The notes: generated from the sequence alone by a model not told the origin. A stretch of DNA of 64,000 nt from Asparagus officinalis (GCF_001876935.1 NC_033797.1:120653202-120717201), one strand, 5' to 3'. Positions 44,961 through 56,936 are shown, counted from the first letter of the stretch. Program-made: numbers and translations.

Positions 44961-44968
44961 GATTTTTC

Positions 44969-45388
44969 TCATGTGTGCCCTAACCTGTAGTGCCAAAGTC
45001 TGCTCATGTCCGCCTCTGAAATAGCTGAAGCTACCTGGTCAACCTCGGTGCTCCCCTTCAAATAATACAAGTTTTGACTACGGACTCCCTTGATCACCAT
45101 CAATGATCCCTTAGTAATCTTTGCTACTACGTCCTCAAAGGTTACCTTGAATCCCTTTGCCTCCAAAGCTCCAACAGAAATAAGATTATTCTTCAGTTGA
45201 GGAACAAATCTCACTTCTTGCAATTCACGGACTACTCTATCATGCATCCAAATCCTCACGGTACCTATCCCACAAATGTCACAGGATTGATCATTTCCCA
45301 TGACAACAACACCCCCATCGAGTCTCTCAAATGATGCAAACCAATCTCGCCTAGGAGTAACATGATAAGTAGCACCAGAATCAAGCAT
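44969..45388 (-). pseudogene. Copia-2 protease and gag-pre-integrase domain
   Basis: An open stretch of 139 codons starts MLDSGATYHVTPRRDWF, an intact DSGA protease centre. Then come VVRELQEVRFVPQLKN, NLISVGALEAKGFKV and LWHYRLGHT of the gag-pre-integrase zinc part. It is better kept than the rest and is homologous to 35732-36130 in copia-1, where the centre is damaged. Confidence 0.88.
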
Positions 45389-45539
45389 CTAATCTGATAC
45401 ATCCAAGTGGTTCACCTTCAGAGTAATCAATAGAGAAAAGCTCGAATCATCTGAATCATCTCCTCTTGTAAAGTTCACCTCATTAGCCTTCGGGCCTATT
45501 TTCTTACCATTCTCCTTCTCCTTGAGTTTCGGGCAGTCT

Positions 45540-46298
45540 CTCTTCCAATATCCATGTTCCTTGCAGAACGTACATTGGTTCTTTGCTAACTGGTGATGAC
45601 CTCTAAATTTTGACCTTGCAGAAAGTACTAGCGCGAGAAGTCTCTTTGCCCTTCCTCCTCAAATCATAGTTCGTCAATGCATTAATAACTTCACTGTATA
45701 TGATAGAATATCTCCCATTCAACAAAGTAAATACGAATGTATCATACTCCTCATCATGTAAGGAGCCTAAAAGAATAATAGCCTTGTACTCATCCGTAAT
45801 CTTCTCATCTACATTGACCAAGTCCGACAATAACTTAGTGTAGTTGTTCACATGAACTACTAGTGAGGTACCCCTGAATATCTGAAATCTGAACAATCTT
45901 TACAGCAAGTACAAACGATTCTCAACACTCATTGTAAGGTACTTATTGTTAAGAATCTCCCACATATTCATTGCAGACATCACCCTAATCACATCATACT
46001 TCAGCTCCTATTCCAAATAGGACATGTTCACCCCGCAAGCGTTCCTATTCATTTTTTCTCATACCGCCTCTTTATATTTTGATGGCCTCTCATAGACCAT
46101 GATGGTTTCCTGCAAATTCTGAACATAGAGCACATCCTGTACGTCGCTCATCCACAAACCAAAATTGATCTTGCTGTCATATTTAACCATACTAATTTTA
46201 GTATTCTGAAAACCAACTTGAACTGTACCCGCCATCTTGCTGCTTTCAACAAATTCTTCTCCCATACTCACAAACTTCAAATTATAAAGAAAATTCAA
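45540..46298 (-). pseudogene. Copia-2 gag
   Basis: It includes ISMVKYDSKINFGLWMSDVQ, stops near 46059 and 46010, then LLSDLVNVDEKITDEYKA, LLGSLHDEEYDTFVFTLL and a zinc knuckle near 45540-45585. The knuckle reads CTFCKEHGYWKRDC, with Tyr where the third ligand His is expected, so zinc binding would be lost. Confidence 0.82.
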
Positions 46299-46493
46299 GC
46301 TTGATAGAATTTAGAAGTTACCCAACTGAACCCTAGAATGGATTCCAAAAATAGATCTCCTAACCATACGAGAAAAGCAAAATCTTCAACGACAACCCCA
46401 AACACTATCTCCACCGAAGCCTAGAACTCTAAGAACCAACTTCCACGATGAATCTTCCTCCACCTAATGCTAAACCCTAGATCTAAAATTTGA

Positions 46494-46505
46494 GCACTGA
46501 TACCA
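46494..46505 (-). other. Primer-binding site of copia-2 (initiator Met tRNA type)
   Basis: TGGTATCAGTGC on the minus strand, two bases from the LTR. Ten of the first twelve bases fit the usual initiator Met site. Confidence 0.88.
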
Positions 46506-46507
46506 AA

Positions 46508-47354
46508 TGTTGCGCGCCTTTACGGAAGCGTGCTCGACAACCAAACGAGTCCGCGAGTCATGGAAGAAGATTAACAAACCAAACACGAGCGCAATCCAAT
46601 CCAAAATACGACAAACCAATCGCAAACACAGATATATACGTGGTTCGGCAATTTGCCTATGTCCATGGGGAGAGGATGGGGAGATTTCACTGTTTCGAGG
46701 AGAGTACAAAAGGATTACAATCACTCAAATACTCGAACAAACCCTAACCAATAATCTCTCAACTCGTACACAAGTTATCGCTCTCAAAGTGCTCAGAATA
46801 CTCTCTATTCTCTTATTAAACCAAACCCTAAAATCGTATTTTAATATATATCAAAACACAAACTAAATCAGAATAGGAAATAAAGCTCAGGCCCAAACCC
46901 GACTGGCGGTCGACCGCGCCAAAGCTCGCGATCGACCGGACAGAACGACAGAAACCAAGAAAATCCATTACACGGTTCGCGGTCGATCGGACCTAACCTT
47001 GCGGTCGACCGACCAGAACTCCAGAAACTACCCTGTACTCGTACACATTTGCGGTCGACCGCTCCAAAGCTCGCGGTCGACCGGCAAGCCAGAAACTACC
47101 CTGTACTCGTACACATTTGCGGTCGACCGCTCCAAAGCTCGCGGTCGACCGGCAAGCACCCAAATGCCCGTCTGCTTTAAATTTTTTGAACTTTACCAAT
47201 ATTTTTGTCATTTCTATCAGAACTCCAGAAACTACCCTGTACTCATACACATTTGCGGTCGACCGTTCCAAAGCTTGCGGTCGACCGACAAGCACCCAAA
47301 TACCTGTTTGCTTCAAATTTCCTGAACTTTACCAATATTTTTGTCATTTCTACA
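46508..47354 (-). mobile_element. 5' LTR of copia-2 (847 bp)
   Basis: TGTTGCGCGCC to CATTTCTACA on the plus strand. It is longer than the other LTR because the segment CAGAAACTACCCTGTACTC to GGTCGACCGGCAAGC is present about three times (47030-47300). Two copies are almost identical and one is diverged. Confidence 0.9.
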
Positions 47355-47359
47355 CCTTA

Positions 47360-49014
47360 AGCCTCAAATATATCGCAATTTCTTTTGTGGTGATTGCGGC
47401 TGGCATTGGACCCTCTTTTTTTCTAATTTAATTCTTTCCAAATTCAAACATCTCCAACTCCTCGTGTAGTTCTTTTAGTTCTCTGAGGCTCCAAGCCCTC
47501 CATGGGTGGATCTTCATTGCTTATTGATTATAGAATTTTTCTTCTGACAGCGTGGAACCCTAATTATTTTTGTTAATTTAGAGTAATTTTTCTATCAGTT
47601 TAAATTTTCAATGAATTGATGCTTGTGACTTTGATATGTTATCTAATTAGGAAGTAATGCTAGGGTTTTTCTCTGAATCGATTGGTGCAAGCATGTCATT
47701 CAAAACCCTAACTATGATCTTCTTGATTTAGACTAAAGCATGTCATTCAAAACCCTAACTATGATCTTCTTGATTTAGACTATCTTTCTTCTCAGTGCAA
47801 CCCAAACTCAAAAATCTAATTAACTATTGTTGCAAGTAATGTGATTTGTGATATTGATTTGTTATCTATATGTCACATTTTGTAAGTGTTTGATGGGTTA
47901 GACATTCTAAGGTGGTTATTTAACCTTTATTACATTTTATGGTGGTTAATTACAGATACAGTACTACAAATTTTATGCAGCATTGAGAACCATTTTGTGT
48001 GACCTTTAGCAATAATTAACGTGTTCGATGGACAGAAGGTGCCCAAGTTTATGGAGGTTATCTCAAAATAGTTCTGTGAAATGTTACCATGTTTTATTTT
48101 CTGAACTACACAACGTACCCTTATGATAAAAATAATATCTATTTGGTATAAAATTATTATTTGAATAATAGGTTTTTTATTATTTTAGTAATTTCTAAAT
48201 CATAAATATAACTTTTACAATAAAAATAAAAAATAATCACTAAAAATATAACATTACACTATGATGAGAAACAATATTGTTATACTAATTCTCATCCATT
48301 CTGGGTAGGTTGAAATTTGTGAGCTACATCAATAACTACTACAAATTTTAAGTTAGGATGTGTTTAATGACACTCTAAAACTAGGTCAGGACTGAAGTTG
48401 TCCTAGTTGGGTGCTTTTCTGTTTAGCAAAAAATTGAGTCAATGTTGGTCTAGTTTTTTTAAATAGAAAAAGCCCTCTAAATTAGTTTTAGTTTGGATCA
48501 GCCTCTTCCTAGTACAAACTAAAATAAATTTAGGATCAAATTGGGCCAGGATTGATCCTGACCTAGTTTTTGACATTTTATACCAAACACACCATTAGAG
48601 GTTAGAATTGTACCCATAAGAATTGATATAACCTCAACAAAAACTGGCAAAATTCATAAGGAAATATATCTAATTTCAATGCACGAAATAAACATGCATT
48701 TTATATATTATGGAAATTGATTTATTGAAGGTGTTCAAGTTGCAAGGACACTTCTACAAATAAGTTTTTTTTATTTTTTACATTTATATATTGTCTATTT
48801 TGAAAAACTTACAACCTCAATACTAAAACATAGCTGTGCATTGCACGGGGCTGAAACTACTTAATTATTTATACTCAAATTTTGCAAATTAAACATATCG
48901 GATATCGATTTATACGAACTTCTGAATCCTGGGGATTTATTTAGGCCCAAGGAAAGAAAACAAACTGAATGCTGGCAAGGGACAAAAAATAAAAAGAAGA
49001 GTAAACAAACAAAA
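47360..49014. other. Intergenic spacer
   Basis: No gene is supported. An exact direct duplication of about 45 bases beginning GCATGTCATTCAAAACC occurs at 47690-47782. The rest is AT-rich. GTGCATTGCACGGGG at 48834 resembles small-transposon ends but has no partner. Confidence 0.6.
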
Positions 49015-50235
49015 TTATACAATCTCTACATTAACTCTGTGTATAATCATTAGCAACATATTGGATGTTTTCATGAATTGCAGTAGAAATCTGTCAGCAC
49101 CAAATCTCCTTGGTTTTTCTCTTGCTTTGGTTGAGGAAGAAGGGATAACAGCAACTCTGTTGCCTGCAAGAAAAGAGCAATACAGTCAGAAAAAAACATA
49201 AGGTAATCAGTTAGCGTTGGCTAGCTTTTATGCTTTATTTAAGTGGTATGATTATTGCTTATGTCAAATATTTCTGCAAGCTAATCGATCAGCATTAACA
49301 TTTTACCTTTCGTCTTGTGTACCACGTTTAATCTATCAAATTTTATATTTTCTTCACTATATCAATTTATATTTGTGCTTGATGTAATTTTTAAATGAAA
49401 TATGAAAGTATATTCCATGTATGACCAAAATTTAGAGGATTCACGGTTAGAGGTGAGACATCCTAAATTTCTACTGTGATCAATACTGCAAGATTTTACT
49501 TGTTATATTTTTAATTTCAATCTTATGGTATATTACAAATAAAAACATATATTTCTCAGGAAGATATGTACTGACTTCTTTATCATACCTGCTGCAGTTT
49601 CGGCTAAGTGTTGCATTCTGCTGCATCTCAGCACATTTCTTTACTCCATCCTTCATCAATGGCTTCGTTGAACTCAGTTTTTTGCTTCCCCTAGAGCTTG
49701 AACTTCCACTAGAGGTTGAACTTCCACTAGAGGTTGAACGACCACCACACTTCGAACTTCCACAAGAGCTTGTAGAGCTTCCACCGTTTCTTTTCTTGCC
49801 AGACCTAGGTATCGGAAAAAACATCTTCAGTAAAAGTCCGCTACTCTCATTACTCTGGCTTCTCGGATTCTTAACTTTCTCTTTTCCTCCAGTCTTTAGC
49901 CCATTCTTCTGAAACCTCTCTTTCAATGGCGATGATTCTCTTGCTGTTCTTGCTACCCTTGGTAGCTCCACTAAATCCCTTAGTGAGAGCTCATACGCGT
50001 ACTCGGGGGCCAAATCCAGCATATCGTTCTCGTATCTGGCAATTGCTTGTGCTCGGGATGAAGAAGAGAATTGTTCGGAGTTATTATTTGCCGATGACTT
50101 TAGCCATTCTGGTTCAATTGCTGCGTTGTTGCAGCTATCATAGTGCCATGCAGTCTCTTTGCTGAAAGAAACGCCAAATTCTTCACTGCTTCCGAGCGAG
50201 TTGCTGCTAAAGCTGAATTCGTCTATGGAAGGCAT
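49015..50235 (-). CDS. Uncharacterised Ser-rich plant protein, two exons (50235-49589, 49156-49015)
   Basis: I do not recognise the family with certainty. The start is the ATG at 50235 (MPSIDEFSFSSNSLGSS). The frame is open further upstream to 50379, but that part covers a TATA-like box, so it is probably promoter and leader. Exon 1 ends in AG before GTATGATAAAG. With the acceptor at CAACAG/A (49156) the protein ends RVAVIPSSSTKAREKPRRFG... and has 262 residues. Seen are a conserved-looking YELSLRDLVELPRVART near residue 82, a basic Lys-rich middle, LLLKMFFPIPRSGKKR, and a Ser/Gly/Cys low-complexity run before the splice site. There is no signal peptide and no clear enzyme motif. Likely an intracellular regulatory protein, by inference only. 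Confidence 0.65.
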
Positions 50236-50330
50236 GCTGGAGAGAAGAGGAGAGCAAAAGAGAGGAATTGTGAATAGGAGAATGAACAGAGGATGAGTGA
50301 AAAAGAGTAGAAGGAACATACAAGCAATAT

Positions 50331-50343
50331 TTATATATATATA
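50331..50343 (-). promoter_or_regulatory. TATA box of the gene at 49-50 kb
   Basis: A TATATATATAAATA stretch on the minus strand lies about 100 bases upstream of the chosen ATG, a normal distance for a plant gene. Confidence 0.5.
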
Positions 50344-50399
50344 GCAAGAGATATACTTTAGATTATGAGATGAAGGCACACGCTAGCCGGAGATATTTA

Positions 50400-52330
50400 A
50401 AATGTCTACAGGTATATTTTTCAGAAGCTTCTTTCTGTAGAGTTTGTTGTCTCAGATTTAATCAGACAAATTACAGTTCTTAATTGGTTGCTGAAGAGTT
50501 AGATTAACTTATAAGCGACGCACTTTGTCATTACCCAGCAGCAAATTTTGGACTAGGTAGATAGGTGAAATTAACACGATCGATAAGTATCAGTCTTTTG
50601 CTTAATCTTGCTGGTCATCACAATATTAAGTTTAATTTACTTTGTTAAGAGAGAGGTTTGGTGACCAGAAATGTCACGTATATACCGGTATATATCTTAA
50701 TTAACTACCGACACGCTTTAGCTTCTATCCTTTGCCCTTCCTTTTTGTTCCAAATCTCTTTGTCAAAGCTTTCCCTTTCTCTCTATCCGCAAACGGGTCA
50801 TTGCCAAACAGTAGAATCGAGGTGTTATCTTTACATGAAAGTTCACTATAATTAAGCTCGAATTATATTTATAGATCCAGAGGTGAAGTGATAACTGTTA
50901 CTTTTAATTAGTAGGTTACAACTGCGCTAGCAAAAACCATATTAATTACTTTGTTTACCAAGCAGTATTGATCTTTGCTAATGTTATTGCATGGCACACC
51001 TGGTGTTTTTGTCTCAACAGTAAAATATGAGACTTTGGTTAAGGATGATTTTAGATCCAACTGCATATTGCCTTTTTATTGTAAAAAGAAGACAAATATG
51101 TTATTCCACTCCGATTTAATGTTTATATCAGGGTTATTTCGTCCTCGGTACGCTGTGAATTTCTTGCGGTCTCGTCCCCATTGAAGTAAAAAACACAACC
51201 TCATTTTGAGGCATAGTATGTAAAAAATGGTCATAAACCAAGATGCAAAATAAAAACCGTTTTCATTATTAAATAATCACACACGTATCTTTCTACTTCT
51301 AGGTAAGTAGATGACCACTTCCTTCAGGACATCTCTAGGTTTCTACTTTTGCGCTTCATCTTCAATGCTGTCAACTACATGATATCATGCTCATATCCCC
51401 ATTAAAACCATCCTTATGAAATCTGCTACTATTTTGAGTTCATGAAGTGGACCCTACTTTTTTTTTTTTTTTTTGAAATTTGATTAGAAGCCTTATGAAG
51501 GCCAGCATCTTCATGTTAGGCTTACACAATTAAGGGGATGTTTCTTTGAGAACTCATGTTGTGTGAGAGAAACTGTTAACAGATTGAGGGCGAAATCTGG
51601 AATACAGATACTTTATGATTCCTGACCATTACTAATACCATGCTAAGATGCTTAAATATCTTGGAAATATGTTAGTATCTCTTCATATTATTAATTAATT
51701 AGCATGCTAATCCCTGACATTTTGTGGACATGTCTGCTAACATTATTGGATTAGAAACCAGCTACTAGACCTGTTATCTAGATCAGCACAACTACCATCT
51801 GTCTGGAATGTTGACAGGCTGCAATGTGTTATGAGTAATTATCTTGTAGATCTTGTTTAATATTAATAATAGGCATATTAATATTTCTCAGAAAAAGAGG
51901 ACTTACAGGTGACGATATAGGTATTTAAGGGCCCGTCCCAAATTTGAGCCTAGACCTGCAGAACCAATCCGTGACCTCCTTTTTTTATGAAAAATATTGT
52001 TTTCATCAATAGGAATTAATTTTTATTTAGGGAATTCTAAACTGTTAACTTTTCCTCAGGTAGTGGCTGTAAATANNNNNNNNNCTTCTACTGTGTGCAG
52101 TTTTTCATATTTAAATTTATGAGTTATGAATAATAAATTTGAGCCGGTTCAATTACTATATAATATTAGTATATAATAATAAATTAAAATGAAAGACTAG
52201 AGCACGCCCACTTACTAGCCAAGCTACTGCCTGCCTCAATCGAGCTTTTAACTGGACTAATCATATTCAGTATGGTTTAAGTCTGAATGCCACCTCTAAG
52301 GACGACATTAATCAACTATTTTTTTAATGG
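50400..52330. other. Intergenic spacer with a 9-N gap
   Basis: No gene is supported. A T18 run lies at 51457-51474. N fills 52076-52084. The rest is AT-rich single-copy-looking sequence. Confidence 0.6.
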
Positions 52331-52495
52331 GTTTTTCTATAGAGTGCCCATGGGCACTCTATAAGAGAGGAGAGAGATAAAGAAAAGTGAATTGCCCATA
52401 GAATTTAGTGCAAATCAGGAGGGCCCATGGGCAATTCACTTCTCTCTATCTCTCTCCTCTCTTATAGAGTGCTCATGGACACTCTATAGAAAAAC
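52331..52495. mobile_element. Foldback MITE-like element (165 bp)
   Basis: Two long inverted arms (GTTTTTCTATAGAGTGCCCA and on, about 67 bases) surround a short centre of about 30 bases. Each arm holds a near-palindrome; the left one, GAGTGCCCATGGGCACTC, is perfect. T-rich sequence ending TTTTTTAAT lies on both sides and could be a target duplication, but it is low in complexity. No coding capacity. Superfamily is not determined. Confidence 0.65.
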
Positions 52496-52596
52496 TCTTT
52501 TTTAATTAGTTATGCTTTTCTTTCTGCTGGCTTGGACTTTTGTCAAATTATTTGTTTACAAATTGGAGTTGAACAACGATAATAACAATATATATA

Positions 52597-54075
52597 TGTT
52601 TGGGTCAAAAGTTGATTTCATTTGCCAACAAACTCATTACAACCGTTTATCGATTACAAGTTCGAAAAAAAGAGAAAAGTCAATCTTTTTATAAGATCTC
52701 CTTATACAATGAAAATAAAAGATTATAACTCTAGTCAAACTACACACAACAGCAGTTTAGCTCCTGTTGTTTGCGTGGGAACTTCGCGTGTGCCGGGGAC
52801 GCGTTAGTCCGTGGATCGTCGCTGATCAGATCCAGTTAACAGAAAAAGTTAATCAAAGCTCCTACTTCACGAAGGAAGTAATTGCAGAAGCAGTAATCCC
52901 GACCAAGCGAGATTACGACTCTTCTAGAGATTAAGACCAAGCTTGATTCGGAGGAAAGGGTGTAAGGGTCTCAGATCTCTCGAAATCCACTCTTTATGCA
53001 CAGGAAATCGCCGAGATCTAGCTAACCCTCTTTGAAATTCTTGGCTATGCCCTCACAAAACCAGCAGCACCTCCCCCTCTTGATTATTTTTTCGCCCTTG
53101 AGAAATGAGCCCACAGGCTTGTATTTATAGGCTTCGGTTGGGGGTTTTGGATAAGAATGATGGATTCAGTCTTATCTTCAGTTAATAACCGTGTAACCAT
53201 GTTTGGAGATGATATCTATGTAGTTAGGAACCTCTGGAATAGAAGAAATCCCGTGAAAACCCGTCAAAAATCCAAAAACGTGTTTTTGGCTCAAACATGG
53301 CCGAACCACTATTTGGTGGCTCGGCCTTGGCCGAGCCACTGATTCTGAGTCATTTTGATGTGACTCGGCCGCCAGCGGCTATTTTAGTCTTTCGGGTTTT
53401 GACTTGTTACGTCGTTTACGCGTATTTCGTCATTTCGTTGACTTGTACGCTTCTCGGATTCGGTTCATACGTTTAGTGAACGCGCGGATTGCTTGACGGT
53501 GACCGACGGACGTGCATGCCACTTGGTTCGCCGTTTTGGTGGCCGATGAGCATACAGACCACTTGGCGGTGCCTGGTGAGCACGCGGACCACTTGGATCT
53601 GGCTGACGAGTGCGCGGGCCACTTGGAGGTGGCCAGTGAGCGCACGGGTTACTTGGTTTGCCGTTTTGGTGGCCGATGAGCGGCGGACCACTTTGCTGGT
53701 GGCCGGTGAGCCCGCGGGGCCACTTGAGCGGCGGACCGAGGGTGCGCGGACCACTGAGATGGTCGGATAGCGCACGGGTATTGGTGGCATTTTGGTGGCC
53801 AATCAGGGTGCGGACGCACTTGGCGGTGGCCTGTGAGCACGCGGGCCACTTAGAGCTGGCTGACGAGTGCGTGGGCTACTTGGAGGTGGCCGGTAAATGC
53901 ACGGGCCAATCGTTTTGCCATTCTGGTGGCTGATGATCGTGCGGGCCACTTGGCGGTGGCCGGTGAGAACACGGGCCACTCGAATAAACCTCCTCGACTT
54001 GGATGATGACGTTTATCGTCATCTCTTCATCTCAAGCTGCGTGCGGGAACCTATAGGCATTTTTAGATGCCTACA
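52597..54075 (-). mobile_element. 3' LTR of Tat-E (1479 bp), same family as the Tat-C LTR
   Basis: From TGTAGGCATC (54075) to GACCCAAACA (52597) on the minus strand, homologous to 29955-31400 over its length. U3 repeats of GGCCGGTGAGCGCACGGGCCAC lie at 53480-53990. The flanks ATATA (left) and GATAC (right) do not match, so it is not a simple solo LTR. The right flank looks like a purine tract, which fits a 3' LTR. Confidence 0.8.
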
Positions 54076-54090
54076 GATACTCCCTCCAAA
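54076..54090 (-). other. Probable polypurine tract of Tat-E
   Basis: On the minus strand TTTGGAGGGAGTATC precedes the LTR tip TGTAGG. The purine run GGAGGGAG in this position is what starts plus-strand DNA synthesis in LTR elements. Confidence 0.55.
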
Positions 54091-55178
54091 GTATTTCAGC
54101 CTCATTCCTTTATAGAAGAGTCTAAAATAATTTGGATGTGATAGGCCCCACCTTCAGTCGGTGTCAAAGGACCCGTAGTTGGCTTCAATTCTTGACTTCT
54201 TTGATTTTCAGTCTATTCTATATTTTGACGAATAGCTAAAATTCCTCTGACGCTGCATTTATCGTCTGGCTGTTGTCGAAGTCTCGAATCGAAACTGATG
54301 AGTTGGTTTTGGCTCGTGTTGTTGAGTTGACTTTGAATTGACTATCTTCATCGGAAATTCATATCTGAACTTTGGGATTGATCGGAGGCTACGTGTTGAC
54401 CGGCGTTGACCTTCGTCACAACGCGTTGACCGGCATTGACCTAGGATTACGCGTTGATCGGTGTTGACCTGTGTTGACCTCATTTGTCAACTGGAGTCTA
54501 TACAGTTTAGGCTCTTAAGATGTTAGAGCGGGGAGAACCAGTTTATATTCGTATACTCCTGGGAGTTGCGGGAATCAGTTTAACCTCGTGTACTCGTTGG
54601 AGATTCAAGGAGATACAATTTAGACTCTTATACTCATCAGATTGTGGCGGTCCCAAATGTTGGGGCTGCAGGACCAACTGTTAAAGCTGATTCATCTGTA
54701 TGTATGGATTTTATCTTGAAGTTGTTGGATCCTCAAGTCACGAGACCAACTAATGGAACTGGTACGTCAATGTCTTTCATATTTATAAGATTTTTGGTAA
54801 ACCCTCAACCATCAACGGGTTTGATGAGTCTTTACCGACTACCGTTTGAATCGGGCTAGCATGCAGATTGTTTAAGTCTGTTATGCATGTAACGTTATGC
54901 TAAAAGAGTTAATCCTTTTAGTACTACGATATTAAATATGTAGACTTCGTCTTTCTTACGGGAATAGACTACCCGATAACGCATGTTAGGTGATGACTTA
55001 TCCTTTCTTAGGATTCGGGATAAAAGTCCCCACACTTGAATTCTGGTATTTTTTTCACTCGACGAAAGACTAAACCAGCAACGCGTGTTAGGCGTAGGCT
55101 TATCTCTATTTAGGAGTCGAGATAAAGTTCCCCACTTGTGTAAGGCGCGGATTTTGCCGTTATTAATAGCGGCCTACC
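54091..55178 (-). other. Internal 3' part of Tat-E, cut by Tat-D
   Basis: At 54390-54480 are GTTGACCGGCGTTGACC repeats like those of the LTR remnant at 9410-9560. At 54530-54640 are blocks like 26694-26895. A PMD exon remnant follows (54655-54765), then the block shared with 15105 (54785-54860) and two hairpin modules (54998-55023, 55100-55125). Tat-D begins at 55179. The rest of E should lie beyond the window. Confidence 0.6.
54655..54765 (+). pseudogene. Remnant of a PMD gene exon in Tat-E
   Basis: GCAGGACCAACTGTTAAAGC, with an AG before it and GTACGTC after it, resembles the short exons of the PMD gene at 13731-13850 (TAGGACCAACTGCTGGAGC, then GTACGTC). The surrounding order is also the same (PMD exon, then the shared noncoding block). 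Only this piece is left. Confidence 0.45.
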
Positions 55179-55318
55179 TGTAGGGTCGAAAAAATTTAAG
55201 ATTGATTGATTCTCTTATTTTAAGAAAACCGGGTTCGATCACTTAGTACAGACCCTTACAATCACTCACTCTCTCTCTATTACAGAGGAAGAGAAGATTA
55301 ATTCAGCTTCTCTTTTGT

Positions 55319-55560
55319 TTAAGGTGGGTTCTAGGTGGCGAAAGAATGCTTCCCCCGATGCTTGAGTCGAGCTTGCCTCCCGTTAACTTTAAGGTGGGTT
55401 CTAGGTGGCGAAAGAATGCTTCCCCCGATGCTTGAGTCGAGCTTGCCTCCCGTTAACGATCAGACCAAGATCGTAAGAGCTTCTGACGCTTCCCCCGATG
55501 CTTGAGTCGAGCTTGCCTCCCGTTAACGATCAGACCAAGATCGTAAGAGCTTCTGACGTA
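55319..55560. repeat. Staggered exact duplication in the Tat-D 3' LTR
   Basis: A segment of about 68 bases starting TTAAGGTGGGTTCTAGG occurs twice. After the second copy GATCAGACCAAGATCG and more follow. Then the last part and this extension are repeated once more. At 63377-63480 the same sequence exists once. Confidence 0.92.
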
Positions 55561-56559
55561 GATTAACCGGCTGGAATCAAGGTTCGAACTCCGGATTAAC
55601 GTGCAAAAACTTTAAGCTCTGATGCTTCTCTAAGTCCAAGCTTGAAAATCTCCAATCAAGAATAATCAACCTACCCCCTTCATAGCTGCTTGCGGCTATT
55701 TATAGGAGTTTGAGCACGTAACCGACGTGCTACAATCGTGGAGTCGTGGGCGTAACTGATACGCTAAAATTGTGGAGTCGTGGCGTAACTGACTCCTTGA
55801 ATCTAGCCCACGTGGCTAACTGGATCTTCGTGGCCGCTACAGCCTGATTTAATATGGGTGAGGAAATTCACTGTGTTGGCTAACCTCGTCCTTGATGTCG
55901 AGCCTCGTTGCGTGGCGAGCCTCATCTTTGATGTCGAGCCTCGCTGCGTGGCGAGCCTCGTGAGATTCTTTAATAATGAGCTTCGTCTTCACTGACGAGC
56001 TTTAAATCTGATGACAAGTTTTGTTTACATTGACGAACTTCACCTCCAATGATGAACTCCGAACCTCGTATCCAATGACGAGCTTCGAACCTCGTTTCCA
56101 ATGACGAGCTTCGTCTTTGATGTCAAGTCTCATTTCCAATGATGAGATTCAAACCTCGTTTCCAATGACGAGCTTCATATCTTGTTTCCAACGACAAGCT
56201 TTGTTGTCTGAGACGAGGTTCATCATTGTAATGACCCTCATCATGCTCGTTATGAGCTTCAACGTTCTAAGGCCAAATGATTAGCCAATGATCTATGAAG
56301 ATCCATTAGAGTGGAGGAGAGATAGGCTTTTTTCATTAGCCTCTCAATCTCCTCCTTTTCTTTTCATGTTGATCATGCCTATTTATAGGCTTGGGAGTAT
56401 TATAAAGTGAGTTAATGAACTTTAACTCCCTTTAAATGAGGGAGTTAATGATCATTAACTCCCATTTAAATGGATGAGTTAGTGGTCATTAACTCTCCTT
56501 AAAGGGGTGAGTTATTGATCATTAACCCTCATTTAATGTAGCCCTTTGAAACGGTGCCT

Positions 56560-56700
56560 GATGAGGTTCGTTTTTCAGATGAGGTTTGTTCGCCTGACGA
56601 GGTTCGTTTGCCAGACGAGGTTTGTCCGTCTGACGAGGTTTGTTTGCCAGACGAGGTTCGTCTGTCTGACGAGGTTCGTCCGCCTGACGAGGTTCGTTCA
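56560..56700. repeat. 18-bp minisatellite GACGAGGTTCGTCCGCCT, about 7-8 copies
   Basis: Units alternate between GTTTGCCAGACGAGG and GTCCGCCTGACGAGG forms. It lies in U3 of the Tat-D LTR. Both strands are open through it because 18 is a multiple of three. Confidence 0.85.
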
Positions 56701-56936
56701 CTTCGCTATGTCTTTGGTGAGCTTAATTGTGCCTTCATCTTTGGCGAACTTCATCTTCAATGACGAACTTCGTTTGTAGGTGAACTTCGTCTTTTGATGG
56801 ATAGTATGTTGTTTGTCCTATTGAACCGAGACAAACTTTATGAATTGAGGCTGAGGTTCATCATTGTGACGACCCTCGTCGTGCTTGTAGTGAGGTTCAA
56901 CTCTCCTTCGTTTTTTGGCACTTTTTAGTGTCTACA

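Larger units (their letters stand above)
41377..47354 (-). mobile_element. Copia-2: complete but decayed Ty1/copia (Tork/Tnt1-like) element, TSD CCTTA
   Basis: 3' LTR 41377-42041, 5' LTR 46508-47354 and PBS 46494-46505. CCTTA is exact on both sides (41372-41376 and 47355-47359). The order gag, protease, integrase, RT, RNase H is that of Ty1/copia. The protein pattern around protease and gag-pre-integrase is Tnt1/Tork-like. Many stops cut every domain. The two LTRs differ by point changes and by duplications in the right copy, so the insertion is not recent. Confidence 0.92.
55179..56936 (-). mobile_element. 3' LTR of Tat-D (1758 bp)
   Basis: From TGTAGACACT (56936) to CGACCCTACA (55179) on the minus strand. 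It matches the right LTR from 63236, except for a staggered duplication at 55319-55560 that the right copy lacks. U3 is rich in the word GACGAG, including an 18-bp repeat at 56560-56700. Confidence 0.88.

Noticed and set aside
48834..48848. GTGCATTGCACGGGG as a Helitron-type 3' hairpin
   Set aside because: No clear CTRR end at the right distance and no partner 5' end found.
50236..50379. N-terminal extension of the gene at 49-50 kb with a hydrophobic stretch
   Set aside because: The open frame upstream of 50235 runs through a TATA-like box and T-rich leader. The hydrophobic residues come from that composition.
52597..54075. Simple solo LTR
   Set aside because: Flanks do not form a target duplication, and the right flank is a purine tract followed by Tat internal sequence, so it is better read as a 3' LTR.
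54076..54090. Stowaway-type MITE end (TACTCCCTCC)
   Set aside because: The first bases resemble it, but the typical continuation is missing and the place fits the purine tract of Tat-E better.
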